From: Microbacterium sp.
GTDB taxonomy: Bacteria; Actinomycetota; Actinomycetes; Actinomycetales; Microbacteriaceae
DNA length: 64,000 bases
Direction of reading: 5' to 3'
NCBI RefSeq assembly: GCF_017305435.1
Contig: NZ_JAFKIP010000004.1
Span: 310,001 to 374,000, forward strand
The notes under the pieces were generated by a model. That model worked only from the letters and a program-made list of their open reading frames with translations. It had not been told where the DNA came from and ran no database searches. Numbering within the stretch: the first letter of the stretch is position 1; each line of letters begins with the position of its first letter. Position numbers and translations under genes: made by a program. Positions 1 to 8,204 of the stretch are shown one piece after another.

Positions 1-301
1 GCAGGTCCGTCGAGCGGACGCGCGTGTCGACGCGGCGATACCACGCGAGCACCGGGAAGACGGCGTGCGTGCCCGGCCCGAGGACGACGACCTCGCCCGC
101 GTCGTTTCCGCCGCGGGTGCGGCGCCGGATGATCGGTCGCCCGTTGCGGGTGCGGATCGCGGCTTCACCCTCGTCGATCGTCACGACGAGCAGCTTGAAC
201 AGGGCCGGCACGACAAGCAGGACGGTCAGCACCGCGCCGCCGGTCTTGATGAGCGCATTCATGCTGCTCGTGCCGAACATCGACGTGAAAGCCTCGATCA
301 C
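1..301 (-). CDS. SPFH/Band 7 domain protein, N-terminal part (cut by window edge)
   Basis: Only the first 100 codons lie in the window. The reading shows a short N-terminus, one hydrophobic segment (about residues 20-38), then a stretch typical of the start of stomatin/flotillin-type SPFH proteins (TIDEGEAAIRTRNGRPIIRR, then a GPGTHAVFPVLAWYRRVDTR-like stretch). Such proteins are membrane-anchored scaffolds that oligomerise on the cytoplasmic face. The start is uncertain: GTG at 301, ATG at 280 and ATG at 262 are all in frame. GTG 301 has GAGGG too close to it, and ATG 280 has GAGG about 11 nt upstream. The family call rests on a short fragment. Confidence 0.55.
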   Translation of the reverse strand, partial: MIEAFTSMFGTSSMNALIKTGGAVLTVLLVVPALFKLLVVTIDEGEAAIRTRNGRPIIRRRTRGGNDAGEVVVLGPGTHAVFPVLAWYRRVDTRVRSTDL

Positions 302-421
302 ACCCTCAGGATGCCGTGTCGCGCAGCGTGGATCCGCCGATTCGCACGCCGCGCGGGGAGTGTTCCGCCGCGCGTCACCGATTGTTCGTCGTCGCGTGTC
401 CGGGAGAGACGGAAGACGCGA

Positions 422-460
422 ACGGGATCGGATGCCGCGCGCTGCGGCATCCGATCCCGT
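422..460 (-). terminator. Perfect 17-bp hairpin downstream of the fatty-acid oxidation operon
   Basis: Arms at 422-438 and 444-460 are exact reverse complements around a 5-nt loop. The hairpin lies 54 bp past the stop of the minus-strand fadB-type gene, in the gap before the SPFH gene. It has no T-tract, as is usual for GC-rich actinobacterial terminators. Each arm contains the GGATGCC/GGCATCC word that is frequent across this window. Confidence 0.6.
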
Positions 461-513
461 CGCGATCGTGCGAATCCGGCGCGTGGGCGCTCAGCCGCCG
501 ATGCCGCGGGTCC

Positions 514-2652
514 TTAAATCCCCTTGATCACGGGGTGGTGGAACGTGTCGCCGAAGGCGCGCTCCGACGCCCCCTCGCGGTCGAGGTAGGGCGACGCACC
601 GCCGTCGATGAACGGCCACCCGGCACCGAGGATGAGGCACAGGTCGATGTCCTCGACCTCGGGCACGACGCCCTCGTCGAGCATCAGCTTGATCTCGGTG
701 GCGAGGCCGTCCTGCACACGCCGCAGGATCGTGTCGGCGGATGCAGGGGCGGACCCCGCGGCATCCTTCACGATCTTCTGCGCGGCCTTCGTGAAGCCGG
801 TGACGCGGCCGCCCTTGTCCTTCTCGACGACCTCCGGGAGCTCTGCGAGACGGTGGAAGTTCTCGTTCGCGTAGAAGCGATCGGGGAACGCGTGCACCAT
901 CGTGTCCTGGACGTGCGCGGCCACCTTCCAGCCGACCAGGTCGATGAGCTGGAACGGGCCCATCGGCAGCCCGAGCGGAGCGAAGGCCTTCTCCACGTCA
1001 GCGACGGGGGTGCCTTCATAGACGGCACGGGCGGCTTCGCCCATGACCTTCGCGAGGAGGCGGTTGACCACGAACCCCGGCGCGTCGGCGGTGAGGACCG
1101 CGTTCTTGCCGAGCCCGCGGGCCACGACGAACGCCGTCGACAGCGCTGCCTCCGTCGTGACGGGCGTCTTGACGATCTCGATGAGCGGCATGACGGCGAC
1201 CGGGTTGAAGAAGTGGAAGCCGACGAGGCGCTCGGGGTGGGCGAGCTTCGAGCCGATCTCCTCGACCGACAGCGACGAGGTATTCGTCGCGAGGATCGTG
1301 TCCTCGGCGACGATCTTCTCGATCTCGCCGAACACGGCCTGCTTGACGCCGACCTCTTCGAAGACCGCCTCGATGACGAAGTCGCAGTCGGCGTAGAGGG
1401 TCTTGTCGGTCGTTCCCGTGATCAGTGCGCGCAGCTCGTTCGCCGTGTCGCCGTCGAGGCGTCCCTTCTGCTCGAGCTTGCCGATCTCGTCGCGGATGTA
1501 GGCCACGCCCTTGTCGACACGAGCCTGGTCGAGGTCGGTGATGAGGACGGGAACCCGGAGCTTTCGCACGAACAGCAGCGCGAACTGGCTCGCCATGAGC
1601 CCCGCTCCGATGATGCCGACCTTCGTGACCTTCTTCGCGAGGGCCTTGTCGGGCGCTCCGACGGGGCGCTTGGCGCGCTTCTGCACGAGGTCGAACGCGT
1701 ACATGGATGCCGCGAACTGGTCACCCGTGACGAGGTCGGCGAGCGCATCGTCCTCGCGCGCGAAGCCCTCCTCCTTCGTGCCGGAGCGTGCCTTGTCGAG
1801 GAGGTCGAGCGCGACGTACGGGGAGCGGGGCACGGTGCCGATCTTCGACTCGAGCATCCCACGCGCCATCTTGATCGCGACCGGCCACTTGACCGTCCGC
1901 TCGATCTTGCCGGGCTGGTTCTTCCGCTCGACCTTGATCCTGCCGGTCAGCACACCGTCGGCCCACGCGAGGGAGCTCTCGAGGAACGTCGCGGCGGGGA
2001 AGATCGCGTCCATGATGCCCAGGTCGAACGCCTGCTGCGGCTTCAGCATGCGGTTCTGCTTGAGCGGGTTCGAGATGACGACCTCGAGCGCATTCTCGAT
2101 GCCGATGAGGTTCGGCAGCAGGTATGCGCCGCCCCAGCCGGGGATGATGCCGAGGAAGACCTCCGGCAGCGCGATCGCCGCTGCCGAGGCATCCACCGTG
2201 CGGTAGTCGGAGTTGAGGCCGATCTCGAGACCGCCGCCGAGAGCGAGGCCGTTCACGAAGGCGAACGTCGGCACGCCGATCTTCTCGAGCGTGCCGAACA
2301 CCTTGTGGCCGAGCTGCGCGACGAGCTTCGCGTTCGCCTTCGAGCCGACCTTCGTGATGTCGGACAGGTCGGCACCGGCGGCGAGGATGTACTGCTTGCC
2401 GGTGATGCCGACGGCCTGGATCTCGCCGGCTGCAGCGCGAGCCTTGAGGGCGTCGAGCGTCTCGCCGAACGCCGTCATCGTGGCGGGGCCGAGCGTGTTC
2501 GGACGGGTGTGGTCGCGCCCGTTGTCGAGCGTGATGAGCGCCAGAACCTTGCCCGAGGGCAGCGTGATGTCGCGGACGCGGGAGTGGGTGATGACCTCGC
2601 CCTCGGTGAGCGCGGTGATGGGGGAGAAGTCGATCTCGTCGTAGTTCGTCAT
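514..2652 (-). CDS. Multifunctional fatty-acid oxidation protein: enoyl-CoA hydratase / 3-hydroxyacyl-CoA dehydrogenase
   Basis: This 712-residue protein catalyses two steps of beta-oxidation: hydration of trans-2-enoyl-CoA, then NAD-dependent oxidation of the 3-hydroxyacyl-CoA. The crotonase half comes first, with the oxyanion-hole segment AAGADLSDI near 91 and two glutamates matching the catalytic pair at 143 (GGGLEIG) and 164 (LPEVFLG). The dehydrogenase half has a Rossmann motif VGIIGAGLMAS near 346-355 and the HFFNP catalytic-histidine motif further on. The start is ATG 2652, 5 bp after the thiolase stop, with a GGAAAG ribosome-binding stretch inside the thiolase end. The reading frame is open to 3984, but the part beyond 2652 lies antisense-frame over the thiolase and is not coding. 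It forms an operon with the thiolase, as in FadBA-type complexes. Confidence 0.95.
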   Translation of the reverse strand: MTNYDEIDFSPITALTEGEVITHSRVRDITLPSGKVLALITLDNGRDHTRPNTLGPATMTAFGETLDALKARAAAGEIQAVGITGKQYILAAGADLSDITKVGSKANAKLVAQLGHKVFGTLEKIGVPTFAFVNGLALGGGLEIGLNSDYRTVDASAAAIALPEVFLGIIPGWGGAYLLPNLIGIENALEVVISNPLKQNRMLKPQQAFDLGIMDAIFPAATFLESSLAWADGVLTGRIKVERKNQPGKIERTVKWPVAIKMARGMLESKIGTVPRSPYVALDLLDKARSGTKEEGFAREDDALADLVTGDQFAASMYAFDLVQKRAKRPVGAPDKALAKKVTKVGIIGAGLMASQFALLFVRKLRVPVLITDLDQARVDKGVAYIRDEIGKLEQKGRLDGDTANELRALITGTTDKTLYADCDFVIEAVFEEVGVKQAVFGEIEKIVAEDTILATNTSSLSVEEIGSKLAHPERLVGFHFFNPVAVMPLIEIVKTPVTTEAALSTAFVVARGLGKNAVLTADAPGFVVNRLLAKVMGEAARAVYEGTPVADVEKAFAPLGLPMGPFQLIDLVGWKVAAHVQDTMVHAFPDRFYANENFHRLAELPEVVEKDKGGRVTGFTKAAQKIVKDAAGSAPASADTILRRVQDGLATEIKLMLDEGVVPEVEDIDLCLILGAGWPFIDGGASPYLDREGASERAFGDTFHHPVIKGI

Positions 2653-2657
2653 GACGC

Positions 2658-3860
2658 TCAGCGCTTCTTTCCGTTGTAGTGCGGGTTCTCCCAGATGACC
2701 GAGCCGCCCTGGCCGAGACCGACGCACATCGCCGTGAGGCCGTAGCGGACGTCCGGACGCTCGGCGAACTGCGCCGCGAGCTGGATCATGAGGCGGACAC
2801 CGGATGCCGCCAGCGGGTGCCCGAGCGCGATCGCACCGCCCCACTGGTTGACGCGCGGGTCGTCGTCGGCGATGCCGAAGTGATCGAGGAGCGAAAGGAC
2901 CTGCACCGCGAAGGCCTCGTTCAACTCGAACAGGCCGATGTCGCCGATGGTGAGGCCCGCCTTCTTGAGGGCCTTCTCGGTCGAGGGGATCGGCCCGATG
3001 CCCATGATCTCGGGCTGGACGCCCGCGAAGGCGAACGAGACCATGCGCATCTTCGGTGCGAGGCCGAGTTCCTTGACGGCGGCGCCGCCCGCGAGCAGCG
3101 ACATCGTCGCGCCGTCGGTCAGGGGCGACGAGGTGCCCGCCGTCACGCGCCCGTGCGGGCGGAACGGGGTCTTCAGCGCGGCGAGGTCCTCCATCGTCGT
3201 CTGAGGGCGGCGGCCCTCGTCCTCCGTGGCGAGGCCCCAGGTGCCCTCGGCGTCCTTGATCGCGACCGAGACGAGGTCCGGCTGGAACCTTCCCGCCTCG
3301 TAGGCCGCCTCCGCCTTGTGCTGGCTGAGCATGCCGAACCGGTCGCTGCGCTCCTTCGTGAGCTGCGGGAAGCGATCGAAGATGCGCTCGGCCGTGACGC
3401 CCATGTTGAGGGCGCCCGGGTCGACCATCCGCTCCGCGACGAAGCGGGGGTTCGGGTCGGCGTTGCCGCCGATCGGGTAGTGGCCCATGTGCTCGACGCC
3501 GCCGGCGAGGGCGATGTCGTACATGCCGGAGCCGATCGATGCCCCCATCATGGCGACGCTCGTCATCGCGCCCGCGCACATGCGGTCGATCGCGAAGCCG
3601 GGAACCGTCTGCGGCAGCCCTGCGAGGATCGCGACCGAGCGGCCGAGCGTCAGGCCCTGTTCGCCCGTCTGACTCGTCGCTGCGATGGCGACGTCGTCGA
3701 CGCGGTCGGCCGGGACGTTCGTGTTCCGCGCCATGAGCCCGATCGTCGCCTTGACGGCGAGGTCGTCCGCGCGGGTGTTCCAGTACATGCCCTTCTCGCC
3801 GGCGCGCCCGAACGGGGTGCGCATGCCGTCGACGAAGTAGACGTCCGAGATCTCGGCCAC
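2658..3860 (-). CDS. Acetyl-CoA acyltransferase (thiolase), FadA type
   Basis: This 400-residue thiolase performs the last beta-oxidation step, CoA-dependent cleavage of 3-ketoacyl-CoA to acetyl-CoA and a shortened acyl-CoA. The nucleophilic cysteine is C95 in DRMCAGAM. NEAFAVQ, the histidine motif GGAIALGHPLAASG and the C-terminal acid/base cysteine in CVGLGQGG are all present, so the enzyme looks intact. The start is GTG 3860, preceded by TTGGAGG at good spacing. It is the first gene of the operon with the hydratase/dehydrogenase gene, probably the beta-subunit partner of that protein. A -10-like TAGGCT lies about 30 bp upstream. Length and motifs fit the degradative rather than the biosynthetic thiolases. 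Confidence 0.95.
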   Translation of the reverse strand: MAEISDVYFVDGMRTPFGRAGEKGMYWNTRADDLAVKATIGLMARNTNVPADRVDDVAIAATSQTGEQGLTLGRSVAILAGLPQTVPGFAIDRMCAGAMTSVAMMGASIGSGMYDIALAGGVEHMGHYPIGGNADPNPRFVAERMVDPGALNMGVTAERIFDRFPQLTKERSDRFGMLSQHKAEAAYEAGRFQPDLVSVAIKDAEGTWGLATEDEGRRPQTTMEDLAALKTPFRPHGRVTAGTSSPLTDGATMSLLAGGAAVKELGLAPKMRMVSFAFAGVQPEIMGIGPIPSTEKALKKAGLTIGDIGLFELNEAFAVQVLSLLDHFGIADDDPRVNQWGGAIALGHPLAASGVRLMIQLAAQFAERPDVRYGLTAMCVGLGQGGSVIWENPHYNGKKR

Positions 3861-3890
3861 ACTGCCTCCAAGGTAAGTGAGATTGAGTAC

Positions 3891-3896
3891 AGCCTA
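3891..3896 (-). promoter_or_regulatory. -10 box of the thiolase operon
   Basis: TAGGCT on the minus strand, placed so that transcription would start about 23-25 nt before the GTG at 3860, leaving room for the TTGGAGG ribosome-binding site. No good -35 match was seen. Confidence 0.45.
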
Positions 3897-3934
3897 ACGT
3901 GACACTCAGTCTCGCGAAATCGCTTGGTTCGATT

Positions 3935-5131
3935 CTACGAGACGGCACCCGCGTCGTCGCCGGTCGGCTGAACGGACTCGACAAAGGCGACAGCGATCTC
4001 CGGTGCGGTCGCGGCGATCTGCCACGGTCGTGCGCCGTGCGCAGCGAGTACGGCGGCGATGGATGCCTCGTCGGTCGGGGCCGGCGGAGCCCAGGCGACG
4101 CGCCGCAGCGTCTCCGGCGTGAGCAGGTTCTCGACCGGCATGCCGAGATCGGCGGCCACCTGGTCGACGCGAGGCTTGGCGGCTTTCAACCGTGCGTCGG
4201 CCTCGGGGTTGCGGTCGACCCAGGCGCGCACCGGCGGCAGGCCTTCGCTCGGGAGACGCTCGGGGGGAAGGGCGGTGTCAGCGCGGCCGGACTCGATCGC
4301 GGCCCACCAGCGATCGAGCTGAGTGCGGCTCGCGCGGCCGGTGAACTCCCTCACCTGGGCCAGATCGTGCTTGCTCTTCGGATCGGCGAGGACGGCGGCG
4401 ATGAGCGCCCGATCGGGAACGAGGCGCCCGGGAGCGGTGTCCTCCGCGCGGGCGAAGTCCTCGCGCGCCTGCCACAGCGACCGGGCCACGGCGAGTGCGC
4501 GGCGTCCGCGGACGGTGTGCAGGCCGCTGAGCCGTCGCCACGGCTCTTCGCGCGGCGGCTTGTCGGGCCGCGTGCGCACGGCCTCGAACTCCTGCGTCGC
4601 GATCTCGGTCTTGTGCTGCTCCTCGAGCTCTGCGCGGAGCACCTCGAACACGTCGACGAGATGCAGCACGTCGAGCACCGCATACTCGAGCCACGGCTGG
4701 GGGAGCGGGCGCGTCGACCAGTCCGCAGCAGAGTGCGCCTTGGCCAACGTGATGCCGAGGGCGTCTTCGACGACCGCGCCCAGCCCGACCCGCTCGTGCC
4801 CGAGCAGACGCGCCGCGAGCTCGGTGTCGAAGATCGACGGCGGATCGAGGTGCAGTTCGCGGAGCGAGGGGAGGTCCTGGCTGGCTGCGTGCAGGATCCA
4901 CTCCTCGCCGCCGATCGCGTCCTGGAGAACGGTCATGTCGCCCAGGGCGGGCGGGTCGAAGAGGAACGCGCCCGCTTCTCGCCGGTACACCTGTACGAGA
5001 TAGGCGCGCTGCGAATAGCGGAAGCCCGACGCCCGCTCGACGTCGACCGCGACGGGGCCGACGCCGGAGGCCAACGCGTGCGACGCTGACGCGAGCTCTC
5101 CAGGGTCGGTGATGACGTGGTACTCAGGCAC
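3935..5131 (-). CDS. rnd: Ribonuclease D (DEDD 3'-5' exonuclease with HRDC domain)
   Basis: A 3'-5' exoribonuclease family protein that trims structured RNAs such as tRNA precursors. From the chosen start the DxE motif of the DEDD exonuclease is D30/E32 (VAVDVERA). The second motif lies in LHAASQDLPSLREL and the third in the YAVLDVLHLVDVF segment. The C-terminal half carries an HRDC region (near WRRLSGLHTVRGRRALA), a nucleic-acid-binding domain usual in RNase D. An ATG at 5161 opens the frame, but GTG 5131 has AGGA six bases upstream and gives the usual family N-terminus, so it is preferred. It overlaps the DUF3000 stop by 8 bp, implying translational coupling. DUF3000-RNase D-thiolase is a recurrent actinobacterial order. 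Confidence 0.9.
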   Translation of the reverse strand: MPEYHVITDPGELASASHALASGVGPVAVDVERASGFRYSQRAYLVQVYRREAGAFLFDPPALGDMTVLQDAIGGEEWILHAASQDLPSLRELHLDPPSIFDTELAARLLGHERVGLGAVVEDALGITLAKAHSAADWSTRPLPQPWLEYAVLDVLHLVDVFEVLRAELEEQHKTEIATQEFEAVRTRPDKPPREEPWRRLSGLHTVRGRRALAVARSLWQAREDFARAEDTAPGRLVPDRALIAAVLADPKSKHDLAQVREFTGRASRTQLDRWWAAIESGRADTALPPERLPSEGLPPVRAWVDRNPEADARLKAAKPRVDQVAADLGMPVENLLTPETLRRVAWAPPAPTDEASIAAVLAAHGARPWQIAATAPEIAVAFVESVQPTGDDAGAVS

Positions 5132-5714
5132 GCGGCATCCTGTGCGATCCGAACACGGCAATCCCTTCCGACCCCGGCGGCAGTCCCGCCAGCATGCATA
5201 CCAATTCTGCCCACGCGTCGATGTGGGCGGTGAGCTCTCCCGCCGGCGACCACGAGGCGCGCAACTCGATCTGCGCGCCGTCGCCCTCGTCGGCGAGGCT
5301 CCCGAACCCCTTCGACAGCGTCTTGGTGGCGGTTCCGGATGCCGAGTGGAACCCGGCGCCCCGCGCCTCGAGCGCGTCCATCATCCATGACCAGGCTACG
5401 TCGGCGAGGAGGGGGTCGGTGCCGATCTCGGGTTCGAGCGGAGCCTGTGCGAAGCAGACGATCCGCCACGGGCCGTTCCACGCGTCGGGTTCGGACGGAT
5501 CGTGGAGCAGGACGAGCCGGCCCGTTCCGTAGGTGGAGTCGATCCCCTCCGTCTCCGGGCGGACGTCGCCCGCGATCGCGTACGCGTGCGGCGCGAGGCT
5601 CGCCGGCTCGGGGATCTCACGCACGGCGAAGTCGGCGCGGAACGACATCTCGCGCACGGCATCGACCACCGCACGGAACGCCTCGGGCGCTGACGTCGCG
5701 CGGGGTTCATCCAC
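5124..5714 (-). CDS. DUF3000 family protein
   Basis: A 196-residue soluble protein of unknown function, recognised by overall sequence (for example the segment REIPEPASLAPHAYAI and the WNGPWRIVCFAQAPLEP core). The family is restricted to actinobacteria and usually sits immediately upstream of RNase D, as here. The start is GTG 5714. On the minus strand TAGTCT (5721-5726) ends exactly six bases before this GTG, which indicates a leaderless transcript, and no ribosome-binding site is seen. The gene is divergent from the hydrolase at 5740 with only 25 bp between the two starts, so the two -10 boxes overlap. Confidence 0.85.
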   Translation of the reverse strand: MDEPRATSAPEAFRAVVDAVREMSFRADFAVREIPEPASLAPHAYAIAGDVRPETEGIDSTYGTGRLVLLHDPSEPDAWNGPWRIVCFAQAPLEPEIGTDPLLADVAWSWMMDALEARGAGFHSASGTATKTLSKGFGSLADEGDGAQIELRASWSPAGELTAHIDAWAELVCMLAGLPPGSEGIAVFGSHRMPRA

Positions 5715-5739
5715 GCAGTCAGACTAGAATGCAGGGACG
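5715..5739. promoter_or_regulatory. Compact divergent promoter with overlapping -10 boxes
   Basis: The whole gap between two divergent genes is 25 bp. Minus strand: TAGTCT at 5721-5726, six bases before GTG 5714. Plus strand: TAGAAT at 5725-5730, nine bases before ATG 5740. The hexamers share two bases, so RNA polymerase can open only one at a time. Confidence 0.6.
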
Positions 5740-6999
5740 ATGAAGGCATCCAGGCGCGCCGTCGCCCCCGGCGCACGAGCCGCCCGCGACGCACGAAGCG
5801 GCCGGCCGCCCGCGTTCCGCACGGCGCTCGGGGCGACCGCCGTCGGACTGGCGTCGGCTCTCGTCGCGGTGACCGCCGGGCTCGCCTTCGTCACGGTGCG
5901 CGTCGCGCGTCGGGTCGTGATGCCCGCTCGCCGCGCAGCCGACACGCGCATCCTCGATGTCGACGTCGCCGCGCAGACGATCACGCTGGGTCGCACACCG
6001 GACACTGCCCTGCCCGGGAGGTACGGCCTGTTCACGACCGGCGCGACCGACTACCTGAAGATCGGCTCGGTCCTCGCGAGCGATGCGGGCTCGGTCAAGC
6101 GGAAGCTCCTCACGGAGGTCGAGGGGGATATGCACCTCGCGCCGGAGGCCGCGTTCAGCGGCTGGTACTTCCACCGGCCGGACGAGCTGCACCTCCCATA
6201 TACGCAGGAGTACGTCCCGTCGGCGCTCGGCCCGTGTCCCGCGTGGCTCTTCCCTGCCGGGCCGGACGGTGACGCCGGCGACCACTGGGTGATCCAGATC
6301 CACGGGCGCGGCACGACACGAGCGGAGTGCCTGCGCGCCGTCCCGGTGTTCCATGCGCTCGGCATCACCTCCCTCATCGTTTCCTATCGCAACGACGGCG
6401 ATGCGCCGCGCACCCGATCCGGCACGTACGCGCTCGGCGCGACGGAGTGGCGCGACGTCGATGCGGCGATCACGTGGGCGCATCGACGGGGCGCGCGTCG
6501 CATCCTCCTCATGGGCTGGTCGATGGGCGGGGCGATCGCCCTCCAGGTCGCGCTCGGGTCTGCGCATCGCGAGGAGATCGTCGGCGTCGTCCTCGACTCG
6601 CCGGTCGTCGACTGGCGCACCGTGCTGAACTATCAGGGGCACGAGCTCGGCCTGCCCGCCCCCGTGACGGAGCTGGCGATCGGGACCCTCGGCACCGAGT
6701 GGGCCTCGCCGGCGACGGGAGCCGACGGCGCGATCCCCTTCGACCGGCTGGACATGGTGGCGCGGGCCGCGGAGCTGCGGCATCCCGTCCTCATCCTGCA
6801 CAGCGACGACGACGGCTTCGTTCCCTCCAGCGCGTCGCACGCTCTCGCCGCGGCGCGTCCCGACCTCGTCGAGCTGCAGAGCTTCACGACCGCGCGGCAC
6901 ACGAAGCTGTGGAACTACGACCAGCAGCGCTGGACAGATGCGATCGAGGACTGGCTGCGCCGGCACGATCCGACCTTCGCCGAGGAGAACGCGCCGTGA
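5740..6999 (+). CDS. Membrane-anchored alpha/beta hydrolase
   Basis: A 419-residue serine hydrolase-fold protein. An Arg/Ala-rich N-terminus precedes one hydrophobic segment (about 31-53), so the catalytic domain is probably outside the cytoplasm, tethered to the membrane. The nucleophile elbow is GWSMGG with S261. The acid is probably in the ILHSDDDGFVP segment and the catalytic histidine in TARHTKLWN near the C-terminus, so the triad looks complete. The oxyanion-side motif IQIHGRGTTR is near 186-195. The substrate is unknown; the family includes peptidases and esterases. It reads directly into zapE, whose GTG overlaps its stop. It is divergent from DUF3000. Confidence 0.85.
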   Translation: MKASRRAVAPGARAARDARSGRPPAFRTALGATAVGLASALVAVTAGLAFVTVRVARRVVMPARRAADTRILDVDVAAQTITLGRTPDTALPGRYGLFTTGATDYLKIGSVLASDAGSVKRKLLTEVEGDMHLAPEAAFSGWYFHRPDELHLPYTQEYVPSALGPCPAWLFPAGPDGDAGDHWVIQIHGRGTTRAECLRAVPVFHALGITSLIVSYRNDGDAPRTRSGTYALGATEWRDVDAAITWAHRRGARRILLMGWSMGGAIALQVALGSAHREEIVGVVLDSPVVDWRTVLNYQGHELGLPAPVTELAIGTLGTEWASPATGADGAIPFDRLDMVARAAELRHPVLILHSDDDGFVPSSASHALAAARPDLVELQSFTTARHTKLWNYDQQRWTDAIEDWLRRHDPTFAEENAP

Positions 7000-8012
7000 G
7001 CTCGCCCGTGCACCTGATCGACCGTTCGCCGCAGGTCTCCGGCGCCGAGATGGTCGCCGCGCTCGTCCCTCCGCCGCAGTTCGACGACGCGACCTTCGAG
7101 ACGTACCGTGCCGACCCCGACTACCCGTCGCAGCAGGAGACGAAGGACCTCCTGATCGCGTTCAGCCGCGGTGGCGCGCCCGCGGAGCGCGGCGGGCTCT
7201 TCCGCCGCCCCAAGAAGGCGCCCGAGATGAAGCCCGGCGTCTACCTCGACGGCGGGTTCGGTGTCGGCAAGACCCACCTCCTGGCATCCGTGTATCACGC
7301 CATGCCGGCCCGTCGGAAGTACTTCGGTTCGTTCATCGAGTACACCGCGCTCGTCGGCGCGCTCGGATATCAGAAGACGGTGGAGCTGTTCCGCGGTGCG
7401 GATCTCCTCTGCATCGACGAGTTCGAGCTCGACGATCCGGGCGACACGATGGTCATGACGCGTCTCCTGGGCGAGCTCGTCCCGACGGGCACGAAGCTCG
7501 CGGCGACGTCCAACACCCCCCCGAACGCGCTCGGCGAGGGTCGATTCGCCGCGCAGGACTTCCTGCGCGAGATCCATGCCATGGCGTCGAGCTTCGAGAC
7601 GCTGCGCATCGACGGCACCGACTACCGGCAGCGCGCGATCGACGGGCATGCGATCGCGCTGGATGAGGCGACCTACGCGCGGGAGCTCGCGGATGCCGCG
7701 GCGCGCGGCACCGTCTCCGACGACGACTTCTCAGCGCTGATCCGACACCTGGCATCCGTGCACCCCTCGCGTTACATCCGCGTGATCGACGGGATCACGA
7801 CGATCGGCCTGCGGGACGTCTCCCAGCTCGAGGACCAGTCCGCGGCGTTGCGGTTCGTGGCATTCGTGGATCGCGCGTACGACGCGCAGATCCCGGTGCG
7901 CGCGACCGGCCGCCCGCTCGACGAGGTGTTCGCGCCCGAGATGCTGGGCGGCGGGTACCGCAAGAAGTACCTGCGCGCGATCTCGCGCCTGAACGCGCTG
8001 ACGCATTCCTGA
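6996..8012 (+). CDS. zapE: Cell division protein ZapE (AFG1-like P-loop ATPase)
   Basis: An ATPase of the AFG1/ZapE family. In Escherichia coli ZapE binds the Z-ring and modulates FtsZ during constriction; mitochondrial AFG1 homologues help remove damaged proteins. The protein is 338 residues from GTG 6996. The P-loop is GGFGVGKTHLL (about 86-96) and Walker B is LLCIDEFELDD (137-147); a sensor-like AATSNTPPN follows. The frame is open further upstream, but GTG 6996 has GAGGAGAA just before it, overlaps the hydrolase stop (GTGA) and gives the usual family length. It is probably co-transcribed with the hydrolase. Confidence 0.9.
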   Translation: MSSPVHLIDRSPQVSGAEMVAALVPPPQFDDATFETYRADPDYPSQQETKDLLIAFSRGGAPAERGGLFRRPKKAPEMKPGVYLDGGFGVGKTHLLASVYHAMPARRKYFGSFIEYTALVGALGYQKTVELFRGADLLCIDEFELDDPGDTMVMTRLLGELVPTGTKLAATSNTPPNALGEGRFAAQDFLREIHAMASSFETLRIDGTDYRQRAIDGHAIALDEATYARELADAAARGTVSDDDFSALIRHLASVHPSRYIRVIDGITTIGLRDVSQLEDQSAALRFVAFVDRAYDAQIPVRATGRPLDEVFAPEMLGGGYRKKYLRAISRLNALTHS

Positions 8013-8043
8013 CGCCGCGCCGGGCTGCCCGCCGCGCACCCGC

Positions 8044-8113
8044 GAAACGTGATGTTCACACGCACGCAGGTCTCGTAACGCCTCGGAAACACGACCTGCA
8101 CGCCGCAGGAAAC
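8044..8113. promoter_or_regulatory. GlnR-like operator region upstream of amtB
   Basis: GTAAC-N6-GAAAC at 8075-8090 is an exact match to the actinobacterial GlnR pattern gTnAc-n6-GaAAc. Further GAAAC half-sites stand at 8044-8048 and 8109-8113, and another just beyond at 8155-8159. The 8086 and 8109 half-sites are 23 bp apart, near two helical turns. The region lies 92-161 bp before the amtB start. GlnR control is inferred from motif and target only. Confidence 0.55.
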
Positions 8114-8204
8114 GCCACGTGGTCACACTGGGACTCGCCTCGACCCGGCGTCCCGAAACGCTCAGGGAGGGGAATCGAGTAACACAACCCCGAGTGAGGA
8201 TCTC

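Noticed and set aside
24-527. Plus-strand frame at the window start
   Set aside because: The minus strand here encodes a recognisable SPFH N-terminus. The plus-strand product is Arg/Ser-rich with no known pattern.
316-2679. Long plus-strand open frame opposite the fadB-type gene, and similar ones opposite thrS, rel, alaS and the SNF2 gene
   Set aside because: GC-rich codon structure leaves long stop-free frames opposite real genes. The products are Arg/Asp/Glu/Leu-rich with no motifs.
2653-3984. Apparent N-terminal extension making a 1156-residue fusion with the fadB-type gene
   Set aside because: It is the out-of-frame strand of the thiolase gene. The translation is Arg-rich and low-complexity, and ATG 2652 has a ribosome site and the normal family start.
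8013-8204. AmtR operator upstream of amtB
   Set aside because: No match to the AmtR box of Corynebacterium was seen, whereas GlnR-type half-sites are clear.
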